Source: RGIG3009 sp964390295
GTDB lineage: Bacteria > Bacillota > Clostridia > Oscillospirales > Acutalibacteraceae
Length of the DNA stretch: 10,390 bases
Assembly (NCBI GenBank): GCA_964390295.1
Contig: CAYMHR010000042.1
Coordinates: 1 to 10,390 of the forward strand
Direction: 5' to 3'
Below are positions 1 to 5,285 of the stretch, piece by piece. The position numbers and the translations under genes are program-made. Position 1 is the stretch's first letter, and the number at the start of each line of letters is the position of its first letter. The notes under the pieces are model-generated. The model searched no databases and was not told the DNA's origin. It saw only the letters and a list, made by a program, of their open reading frames with translations.

Positions 1-962
1 ACGGTAAACAGGTCACCGTTTTTCGCATTGTCCTCATGCTTTTTCATGGGACCGAAATCGATGCCGGTCACGGCAAGGAAGATCAGCATCGCAATGGTGA
101 GCAGTGCGTAGAAGTTATACGGAATGGCACTGATAAACAGTGCTATACCGCTGGTAGCGCCGGTGCCGGCCACAAAACCGGAAACCGCCGCCGCCCACGA
201 GGAAATCGGAGCGATGATGCACACCGGCGCCGCGGTGGCGTCGATAATATACGCCAGCTTGGCACGCGAAATGCCCTGTTTATCCGTCACCGGGCGCATG
301 ACCGAGCCAACGGTCAGGCAGTTGAAATAGTCATCGATAAAGATGAGCACACCGAGACAAACGGTTGCCAACTGTGCGCCGATCCGCGACTTGATATGCG
401 ACGTTGCCCAGCGCCCAAAAGCGGCCGAGCCGCCGGCGTGGTTCATCAGCGCCACCATCGCGCCCAGCATCACCAGGAAAAACAAAATACCGACGTTATA
501 GCTATCGGACAAGCTACCGATAAAGCCGTTCGCAATCACGTGGTTCACGGTGCCCTCAAAGCCAAAGTTAGCATACAGCAGTCCGCCTGCCACGATGCCG
601 ATCAGCAACGAGGAATACACCTCTTTGGTAATCAGCGCCAGCACAATGGCGATCACCGGGGGCAACAACGCCCAACCGGTAGCGTACAGCGGAACGTCCT
701 CATGCACCTTGTCGAGTGCCGTCTGCAAATTTTTCTCAAATTCGGGATCGTTTTGCAAGTTGTCGGCATAGTCGTTGGTATACGACATGGCGTCCTCGGC
801 ATTGGTAAGGTCATAGGCAACGTCGCCCACGGAAACGATCGTATTGGCCTCCGTGACAGATGCCTCCCCCGATGCCGATAACCCCACCGTCGTCAAAGCA
901 AACACGACGACGCAGAGCACCGCTGTGACGACGAAGCGCGACAGCCTCTTGTTTCTGTGCAT
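1..962 (-). CDS. NhaC-family Na+/H+ antiporter, C-terminus cut by window edge
   Basis: Integral membrane sodium/proton antiporter of the NhaC/COG1757 type, expected to expel Na+ in exchange for H+. Only the first 320 codons are inside the window. The start ATG (960-962) has an ideal AGGAGG at 970-975. Residues 9-30 form a hydrophobic segment like a signal peptide or first membrane helix. A polar acidic stretch (about 33-90) follows, then a series of hydrophobic helices from about residue 96. The most family-typical part is around residues 207-256: IDDYFNCLTVGSVMRPVTDK, then ISRAKLAYIIDATAAPV and PISSWAA. These are the conserved polar motifs of NhaC-like transporters. The gene is alone behind its own promoter and follows the nahK terminator. 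Family assignment is firm; ion specificity (Na+ or Li+ for H+, or an organic-acid antiport variant) is not decidable here. Confidence 0.9.
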   Translation of the reverse strand, partial: MHRNKRLSRFVVTAVLCVVVFALTTVGLSASGEASVTEANTIVSVGDVAYDLTNAEDAMSYTNDYADNLQNDPEFEKNLQTALDKVHEDVPLYATGWALLPPVIAIVLALITKEVYSSLLIGIVAGGLLYANFGFEGTVNHVIANGFIGSLSDSYNVGILFFLVMLGAMVALMNHAGGSAAFGRWATSHIKSRIGAQLATVCLGVLIFIDDYFNCLTVGSVMRPVTDKQGISRAKLAYIIDATAAPVCIIAPISSWAAAVSGFVAGTGATSGIALFISAIPYNFYALLTIAMLIFLAVTGIDFGPMKKHEDNAKNGDLFT

Positions 963-1015
963 ATTGTTTCCTCCTCAAGCGCGCGAGCCGCACCCGGCCG
1001 CGCCAATCTAACATA

Positions 1016-1044
1016 ATCATATCATACCTGCCGAAAAATTTCAA
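1016..1044 (-). promoter_or_regulatory. Sigma-A-type promoter of the NhaC-family gene
   Basis: Reading the minus strand, -35 TTGAAA lies at 1039-1044 and -10 TATGAT at 1016-1021, with a 17-base spacer and an extended TG two bases before the -10. Transcription would start near 1009, giving a leader of about 47 bases with AGGAGG close to the ATG. The -35 begins one base beyond the T-tract of the upstream nahK terminator. Confidence 0.8.
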
Positions 1045-1080
1045 CAAAAAACAGCCGCCGCTTCCGGAGAAGCAACGGCT
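1045..1080 (-). terminator. Intrinsic terminator of the nucleotidyltransferase-nahK operon
   Basis: On the minus strand, 12-base arms at 1069-1080 and 1053-1064 pair (with two G-U pairs) around a 4-base TCCG loop. A run of six T at 1046-1051 follows. The hairpin starts 12 bases after the nahK stop codon and sits directly before the NhaC gene promoter. Confidence 0.85.
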
Positions 1081-1092
1081 ACGGTAAGCAAC

Positions 1093-2172
1093 TTATTTGT
1101 CGTACTTTTTGACGATCGCACACAATTCGTCCATTTTATCCATAATATCGGCTGCCAGCTTAAACTGCGTATGGCAACGATCCAGGTTTTGGTCGGGATA
1201 ATGGATTTTGAAATACGTATCGCCGTCCAGGTAGTCGGTCAGGAAGCGGATACCACATTCCAGCGTCATCAGATAGCCGCCGAACGGGAGCAGCTCCTTT
1301 TCCTTGGCGGTCAGGCTGTCGCCGCAGGCCTCCAGATACCCCCGCGTAAATTCCTCGAACAGATCGACGCGGCAGAACACCTTGGACAAATCCTTTTCAT
1401 CCTCGGCACAGGGATTGGTGCCAAACCGAATACTGTCACCGAAATCGTACAACGCCGAGCCGGGCATCACCGTATCCAAATCGATAACAGCCATGGGCTT
1501 GCCGGTTTCGTCGTCCAACAAAACGTTGTTGAGCTTGGTGTCGTTGTGCGTTACACGAAGCGGCAGCTCGCCGGACTCCAGCAAGGCCACCACCTTTTCG
1601 GTATCCGCCTTGCGAGCACGGACGAAATCGATCTCCTGCTGTACCTCGGCGGCGCGACCTTTGGCATCGCGCGCAACGGCTTCCTCAAAAGCGGCATAGC
1701 GCGAAGCCGTGTTGTGAAAATTCGGGATCACTTCGCACAGCGTTTCGGCCGGAAAATCCGCCAACTGCTTTTGAAAACGGCCGAACGCCACAGCGGAATA
1801 ATAGAAGTGGATCGGGTCCTCTACGGTTTGCAAAGACAGGGTGCGCTCCACAAACACGTACATCCGATAATAGTTGCCGTCCAACTCCAAATACGCCTTG
1901 CCGTCCTTGGTGGGAATGATTTGCAGGCACTCGCGGTCCGGATCGCCGCCCTTGGCGACGACCTGCTCGCGAAGCATGGCCGTAACACGGCTGATATTAT
2001 CCATCAGACCTGCCACATCGGGAAAAACGTGGTGATTGATACGCTGAAGAATATAGCGCTTGTCTTTAGAGGTGACACAATATGTGTCATTAATATGGCC
2101 GCAGCCGTACGGCTCTGCCGCCAGCGGCTCCTGATCCATCGCAAAATGCTTGGCAATGTCTACGATCGTCAT
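1093..2172 (-). CDS. nahK: NahK-like N-acetylhexosamine 1-kinase (APH-fold phosphotransferase)
   Basis: A cytoplasmic sugar kinase of the aminoglycoside-phosphotransferase fold. Close remembered similarity to Bifidobacterium longum NahK runs over the whole 359 residues, which matches the family's length. It is therefore expected to phosphorylate the anomeric position of GlcNAc/GalNAc with ATP, giving HexNAc-1-phosphate. Visible landmarks are PYGCGHINDTY (21-31, nucleotide-binding loop), RYILQRIN (39-46), the catalytic loop THNDTKLNN (208-216, Asp211 as catalytic base), the metal-binding segment IDLDTVMPGS (230-239), and FGDSIRFG (244-251). It is the second gene of the operon: its GGAG ribosome binding site (2181-2184) directly follows the stop codon of the nucleotidyltransferase, leaving a 12-base gap. 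In bifidobacteria NahK works beside a galacto-N-biose/lacto-N-biose phosphorylase, GalT and GalE. Here a UTP-type transferase stands in for GalT and no phosphorylase is visible. Preference for GlcNAc over GalNAc or other hexoses is inferred, not shown. Confidence 0.85.
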   Translation of the reverse strand: MTIVDIAKHFAMDQEPLAAEPYGCGHINDTYCVTSKDKRYILQRINHHVFPDVAGLMDNISRVTAMLREQVVAKGGDPDRECLQIIPTKDGKAYLELDGNYYRMYVFVERTLSLQTVEDPIHFYYSAVAFGRFQKQLADFPAETLCEVIPNFHNTASRYAAFEEAVARDAKGRAAEVQQEIDFVRARKADTEKVVALLESGELPLRVTHNDTKLNNVLLDDETGKPMAVIDLDTVMPGSALYDFGDSIRFGTNPCAEDEKDLSKVFCRVDLFEEFTRGYLEACGDSLTAKEKELLPFGGYLMTLECGIRFLTDYLDGDTYFKIHYPDQNLDRCHTQFKLAADIMDKMDELCAIVKKYDK

Positions 2173-2184
2173 GAGGTATACTCC

Positions 2185-3099
2185 TTACATCTTCACCGGG
2201 TATTTTCCCTGCTCTGTCATAGCGGCAATGGCGTTGACCACGTCCGCCTTGTCCTCGGCATAGGTCATGCCGTACCAGCGATCGGTGGAATGAAGCACCT
2301 TCACCTCGGCAATGCCGTCCTTCATCATTTCGTCAACGACAACCGGCAGATAACATTCGGACTTCAGGGGGTTCTCTTTCGCGGTCGTTTCCAGGAAGCG
2401 GCCGAAATAGGTATCGAGATGATCGAGAATTTCCGCCGGGAAAGCCCAAGCGTTCATCGAAACCGTGCAACCGGGAGTCAAATCTTCAAAGGTCTTTCCG
2501 CCGTCCTCGGTAAACACAGGCTTGCCGTTTTGCAGTTCAATGTGCGTGCGCTCCGCCAGGCCGAGCAGCTTATCGTTTTCGTCCACGACGCAGACACCGC
2601 GCGAAACGTAACCGTTTTCGGTCAAGGTGTTTTCCAGCACGAAGCCGGACATGGCAAACTGCATTTTGCCGTTGTCGGCAGGCGGGTTGTTCAGATAATC
2701 GGCCAAAATGTTAAAGCTCTCGGCACCGTAGAAGTCGTCGGCATTGATCACCATAAACGGCTCCTTCACGGCGTCGCGGCAGCACAGAATCGCGTGCGTG
2801 GTGCCCCACGGCTTTTCACGGCCTTCGGGAACGGTATAGCCTTCGGGCAGCTTGTCCAGCTCTTGGAAAACGTACTCCACCGGAATCTTTTGCGCCACGC
2901 GATCACCGATCAGCTTGCGGAAATCCTCCTCGATGGCATGCTTGATGATAAAAACGATCTTGCCGAAGCCGGCCTGAATCGCATCATAAATGGAATAATC
3001 AATAATCATTTGACCGGACGGACCCACAGGCGTGAGCTGCTTGAGTCCGCCGAAGCGGCTGCCCATACCGGCGGCAAGAATAACTAACGTTGGTTTCAT
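2185..3099 (-). CDS. Sugar-1-phosphate nucleotidyltransferase, probable UTP:hexosamine/hexose-1-P type
   Basis: A 304-residue single-domain NTP-transferase of the GT-A-like nucleotidyltransferase fold. It couples a sugar-1-phosphate to an NTP and releases pyrophosphate. The N-terminal nucleotide loop is LAAGMGSRFGGLKQ (8-21), followed by TPVGPSG (23-29). WGTTHAILC (98-106) corresponds to the base/sugar-binding loop, and NADDFYG (119-125) supplies the Mg2+-binding Asp. It has no left-handed beta-helix domain, so it is not GlmU. The ATG at 3097-3099 is chosen because GGAAG stands seven bases upstream and the predicted mRNA start is near 3125; an in-frame TTG at 3124-3126 falls at that mRNA start. 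The gene is first in an operon with nahK and divergent from galE. The natural reading is UDP-GlcNAc/UDP-GalNAc formation from the kinase product; UDP-glucose or UDP-galactose formation remains possible. Confidence 0.8.
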   Translation of the reverse strand: MKPTLVILAAGMGSRFGGLKQLTPVGPSGQMIIDYSIYDAIQAGFGKIVFIIKHAIEEDFRKLIGDRVAQKIPVEYVFQELDKLPEGYTVPEGREKPWGTTHAILCCRDAVKEPFMVINADDFYGAESFNILADYLNNPPADNGKMQFAMSGFVLENTLTENGYVSRGVCVVDENDKLLGLAERTHIELQNGKPVFTEDGGKTFEDLTPGCTVSMNAWAFPAEILDHLDTYFGRFLETTAKENPLKSECYLPVVVDEMMKDGIAEVKVLHSTDRWYGMTYAEDKADVVNAIAAMTEQGKYPVKM

Positions 3100-3131
3100 A
3101 AAACATCTTCCTTTCAAAATATCCAAATGTT

Positions 3132-3160
3132 ATCGTACCGCACCCCATGCCGAGCGGCAA
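3132..3160 (-). promoter_or_regulatory. Promoter of the nucleotidyltransferase-nahK operon
   Basis: Minus strand: -35 TTGCCG (3155-3160), 17-base spacer, -10 TACGAT (3132-3137). The predicted start near 3125 gives a leader of about 26 bases, long enough only for the ribosome binding site, so no riboswitch is expected. The match is moderate rather than ideal. The same -10 hexamer recurs in the ttcA-like promoter. Confidence 0.6.
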
Positions 3161-3215
3161 TAGCCTTTTTGTCAAAAATGGTGTACTTTTTGTCATTGCC
3201 GCAATAAAGCATTGC
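3154..3215. promoter_or_regulatory. Repeat cluster between divergent promoters, possible operator region
   Basis: Three overlapping symmetric elements are visible. A perfect 8-base inverted repeat, GCGGCAAT at 3154-3161 and ATTGCCGC at 3195-3202, is centred 41 bases apart. Inside it, CTTTTTGTCA occurs twice (3165-3174 and 3186-3195) with a 21-base period, or two helical turns. A 15-base dyad, GCAAT-AAAGC-ATTGC (3201-3215), overlaps the galE -35 box. The placement fits a regulator acting on both divergent units, but no known consensus is recognised. Confidence 0.4.
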
Positions 3216-3240
3216 AAAACCCGAAATTTGCCTATATAAT
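3212..3240 (+). promoter_or_regulatory. galE promoter
   Basis: -35 TTGCAA (3212-3217), 17-base spacer, and a consensus -10 TATAAT (3235-3240). Transcription should begin near 3247, leaving about 30 bases of leader containing the AGGGGGA ribosome binding site upstream of the ATG at 3278. The -35 overlaps the right arm of the dyad at 3201-3215. Confidence 0.85.
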
Positions 3241-3277
3241 AGAGGTGTTACTTAAATTATACAAGGGGGATTTGATT

Positions 3278-4294
3278 ATGTCAATACTTATCACCGGTGG
3301 TTGCGGCTATATTGGAAGCCACACCTGCATCGAGCTGCTCAAGAGCGGACATGATATCGTTGTCATCGACAACTATTACAATTCCTCTCCCGAAGCCCTG
3401 CGTCGCGTGTTCGAGCTTTCCGGCAAGGAATTTCCGTTTTACGAATGTGACATCCGCGATGCCGAAGGACTGCGCGCCGTTTTTCGTGCCCACTCCATCG
3501 ACACGGTCATTCATTTCGCCGGTCTGAAGGCCGTAGGGGAATCGGTACAAAAGCCGCTGGAATACTTTGACAACAACGTCAACGGCACGCTGGTACTGTG
3601 CAACGTCATGCGTGAGTTCGGTTGCAAGCGCATGGTCTTCAGCTCCTCCGCTACCGTGTACGGCATGAACAACCCCTCGCCCCTGAACGAAACCATGGAG
3701 GTGGGTGCCGTCACCAATCCCTATGGCCGAACCAAATTTATGATCGAATGTATTCTGCAAGACCTTTGCGTATCCGATCCGGAATGGTCGGTCGTCCTGC
3801 TTCGCTATTTCAACCCCATCGGTGCACACGAAAGCGGCCGGATTGGCGAGGACCCCAACGGTATTCCCAACAACCTGATGCCGTACGTGTCGCAGGTAGC
3901 CATCGGCAAGCGCCCCCAGTTGTCCGTGTTTGGCAACGACTACGACACGCCCGACGGAACCGGTGTGCGTGACTTCATCCACGTCGTGGATTTGGCGCGC
4001 GGCCACGTCTGCGCGGTGGATTACGCGCGCACTCATACCGGAGCGGAAGCGATCAACCTCGGCACCGGCACCGGCTACAGCGTGCTGGACTTGGTAAATA
4101 CCTTTGAGCGTGTCAACGGCGTCAAGGTTCCCTACGTAATTTCCCCACGTCGCCCCGGCGATATTGGGACCTGCTACTCCAACCCTGCCAAAGCTAAGGA
4201 GTTGCTCGGCTGGGAGGCACAGTACGGTCTGGACGATATGTGCCGCACCGCCTGGAAGTGGCAGTCGCAAAACCCCAACGGCTACAAGGACTAA
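3278..4294 (+). CDS. galE: UDP-glucose/UDP-N-acetylglucosamine 4-epimerase
   Basis: Cytoplasmic NAD+-dependent short-chain dehydrogenase-type epimerase that interconverts UDP-Glc/UDP-Gal and probably UDP-GlcNAc/UDP-GalNAc. It has 338 residues, the same length as E. coli GalE. Landmarks are the NAD loop TGGCGYIGSH (6-15), HFAGLKAVGESV (79-90), catalytic SSSATVYG (122-129) with Ser124, and the YGRTK pair Tyr149/Lys153, numbered as in E. coli. Further on are RYFNPIGAH (176-184) and DGTGVRDFIHV (226-236). In RRPGDIGTCYSNPAKA (291-306) Cys299 takes the position of E. coli gatekeeper Tyr299. A small residue there is known to admit N-acetylated substrates, as in human GALE Cys307. The ATG at 3278 follows AGGGGGA; an in-frame TTG at 3212 is really the -35 box. 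It is monocistronic, divergent from the nucleotidyltransferase-nahK operon, and ends in a terminator shared with the convergent gene. Confidence 0.95.
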   Translation: MSILITGGCGYIGSHTCIELLKSGHDIVVIDNYYNSSPEALRRVFELSGKEFPFYECDIRDAEGLRAVFRAHSIDTVIHFAGLKAVGESVQKPLEYFDNNVNGTLVLCNVMREFGCKRMVFSSSATVYGMNNPSPLNETMEVGAVTNPYGRTKFMIECILQDLCVSDPEWSVVLLRYFNPIGAHESGRIGEDPNGIPNNLMPYVSQVAIGKRPQLSVFGNDYDTPDGTGVRDFIHVVDLARGHVCAVDYARTHTGAEAINLGTGTGYSVLDLVNTFERVNGVKVPYVISPRRPGDIGTCYSNPAKAKELLGWEAQYGLDDMCRTAWKWQSQNPNGYKD

Positions 4295-4298
4295 ATTC

Positions 4299-4336
4299 AA
4301 AGCGACGACGGATCATGCTCCGTCGTCGCTTTTTTT
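4299..4336 (+). terminator. galE terminator, overlapping the end of the convergent ttcA-like gene
   Basis: A perfect 14-base stem (4299-4312 with 4319-4332) has a 6-base loop (4313-4318) and a T-tract at 4330-4336, starting 4 bases after the galE stop. The stop codon of the opposite-strand gene (4313-4315) lies in the loop, so its last codons encode one stem arm. On the minus strand the hairpin is followed by TTTGAATTT, a weaker tail, so it may work in both directions. Confidence 0.9.
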
Positions 4337-5221
4337 CACCTGTCTCCAGCCGCCGATTTCGGCCTTTTGCAAAGCGGCTACGATTTTTTCGCTGACCTCG
4401 CCATAGTCCTGCGACAGGTCGGCGATCAACTCCTTCACGCGTTGACGATGGGTATCCCCATCTACCGGACACCTCGACCGCACAATCGGCAATTTTTCCC
4501 GGCGCACGTACGCCTCGATTTCGCGCTCCTGCGCAAACACCAACGGGCGAATCAGCGTGATTTCGCGACGGTCCAGATAGCTTTTCGGTGAAAAGCAATC
4601 CAGCGTGGCACCCGACAACAAATTCATCAGCATCGTCTCGGCGGCATCGTCCTGATGATGTCCCAAAGCAACGGTACGGCACCCCAGTTCGATCGCCGTG
4701 CGGTGTAAGGCACCGCGACGCAACCGTGCACACAGACTGCACGGCGTCTGTCCTGCGCCTTTCTCCTGCACCACGTCCCACAAATGCGTGCGCCGCAGTA
4801 CGTACGGTACCTGCCATTGCTCACACAGGGCAGCCAGCTCGCTGTAATCCGATTCACCGTCAAAGCCGGGGTCCAGCGTGATTGCCGTCAGTGAAAACCG
4901 GCGTGGATAAAACCGGCGAAGCTCCACCAACAACGCCAACAGTGCCACACTGTCCTTTCCGCCGGAAACACCGACGGCAATCCGGTCTCCTTCGGCGATC
5001 ATATCGTACCGCTCCACGGCCGCCCGCACCAAAGCGGACGGCTCCCGTCTTCCTGCCACGTCGCTCACCTCACTTCTCTGTATCGTAACACAAAACGCCA
5101 ACAGTGCCACACTGTCCTTTCCGCCGGAAACACCGACGGCAATCCGGTCTCCTTCGGCGATCATATCGTACCGCTCCACGGCCGCCCGCACCAAAGCGGA
5201 CGGCTCCCGTCTTCCTGCCAC
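4313..5221 (-). CDS. TtcA-family tRNA-modification PP-loop enzyme with internally duplicated N-terminus
   Basis: PP-loop ATP pyrophosphatase related to TtcA, which makes 2-thiocytidine in tRNA through an adenylated intermediate and an Fe-S cluster. Numbered from the inner GTG (5057-5059), the 248-residue core has P-loop SGGKDS (32-37), PCSLCARLRRGALH (106-119) with Cys107/Cys110, GHHQDDAAETMLMNLLSG (133-150), and a third Cys at 197 (RSRCPVD). This is the three-cysteine pattern of TtcA. The 5' region carries an exact 162-bp (54-codon) tandem duplication, so a second GTG with AGGTGA (5227-5232) exists at 5219-5221. From there the product would be 302 residues with two P-loops joined by FCVTIQRSEVSDV, which is translated former leader. 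The inner start keeps an identical ribosome binding site (5065-5070) and gives the normal-length protein. An in-frame TTG at 5270-5272 is rejected because it is the -35 box. The exact tRNA substrate in Clostridia is uncertain; TilS-like annotation is the main alternative. Confidence 0.8.
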   Translation of the reverse strand: MAGRREPSALVRAAVERYDMIAEGDRIAVGVSGGKDSVALLAFCVTIQRSEVSDVAGRREPSALVRAAVERYDMIAEGDRIAVGVSGGKDSVALLALLVELRRFYPRRFSLTAITLDPGFDGESDYSELAALCEQWQVPYVLRRTHLWDVVQEKGAGQTPCSLCARLRRGALHRTAIELGCRTVALGHHQDDAAETMLMNLLSGATLDCFSPKSYLDRREITLIRPLVFAQEREIEAYVRREKLPIVRSRCPVDGDTHRQRVKELIADLSQDYGEVSEKIVAALQKAEIGGWRQVKKSDDGA

Positions 5222-5259
5222 GTCGCTCACCTCACTTCTCTGTATCGTAACACAAAACG
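4932..5259. repeat. Perfect 162-bp tandem duplication in the 5' end of the ttcA-like gene
   Basis: 4932-5093 and 5094-5255 are identical, and the identity continues for four more bases (AACG at 5256-5259). The breakpoints therefore share a 4-base microhomology. Each copy holds part of the promoter (-10 only), leader, ribosome binding site, GTG start and the first 41 codons, including SGGKDS. The period is a multiple of three and contains no stop, so the frame stays open. The right breakpoint sits at the foot of the glmM terminator stem. The origin may be a recent slippage event or an assembly error. Confidence 0.95.
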
Positions 5260-5272
5260 GCTCCCTTGTCAA
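5244..5272 (-). promoter_or_regulatory. Promoter of the ttcA-like gene, embedded in the glmM terminator
   Basis: Minus strand: consensus -35 TTGACA (5267-5272), 17-base spacer, -10 TACGAT (5244-5249). The predicted start is near 5238, giving a leader of about 17 bases. The -35 occupies the hairpin loop of the glmM terminator. At the inner copy of the duplication the -10 is repeated (5082-5087), but the base run at the -35 spacing is GTGGCA (5105-5110), a poor match, so only the outer promoter looks strong. Confidence 0.75.
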
Positions 5273-5285
5273 AGGGAGCCGTTTT
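5254..5285 (-). terminator. glmM intrinsic terminator
   Basis: A 14-base perfect stem (5254-5267 with 5272-5285) and a 4-base loop (5268-5271) begin immediately after the glmM stop codon (5286-5288). On the minus strand the stem ends in four T followed by GTGTT, a short tail, so read-through into the ttcA-like gene is possible. In the plus direction the tail has six T. Confidence 0.8.

Noticed and set aside
36..881. A 281-codon plus-strand open frame at the left edge
   Set aside because: It is opposite the NhaC-family gene, whose conserved motifs and start signals are clear; the plus frame is low-complexity His/Gly/Arg-rich.
1171..3087. A 638-codon plus-strand open frame opposite the kinase and nucleotidyltransferase
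   Set aside because: It spans the intergenic gap and both opposite genes, has no recognisable domain, and its composition (rich in H, R, Q, V) is typical of an antisense shadow of GC-rich coding DNA.
3100..3126. TTG start nine codons upstream for the nucleotidyltransferase
   Set aside because: It coincides with the predicted transcription start and would encode the ribosome binding site; the family begins at the MKPTLVILAAG Met.
3212..3277. Upstream in-frame TTG as galE start
   Set aside because: This TTG is the -35 box, and the resulting 22-residue extension is absent from GalE proteins; ATG at 3278 has a strong ribosome binding site.
3281..4300. A 339-codon minus-strand open frame antisense to galE
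   Set aside because: galE is unambiguous on the plus strand with promoter and ribosome binding site; the antisense frame has no family motif and no initiation signals.
4932..5259. Tandem repeat as a CRISPR or mobile-element end
   Set aside because: There are only two adjacent units with no spacers, terminal inverted repeats or target-site duplication; the unit is plainly gene start plus leader.
5219..5272. TTG at 5270-5272 as start of the ttcA-like gene (319 residues)
   Set aside because: The TTG is part of the -35 box in the terminator loop and would lie upstream of the predicted mRNA start; GTG codons with AGGTGA are much better.
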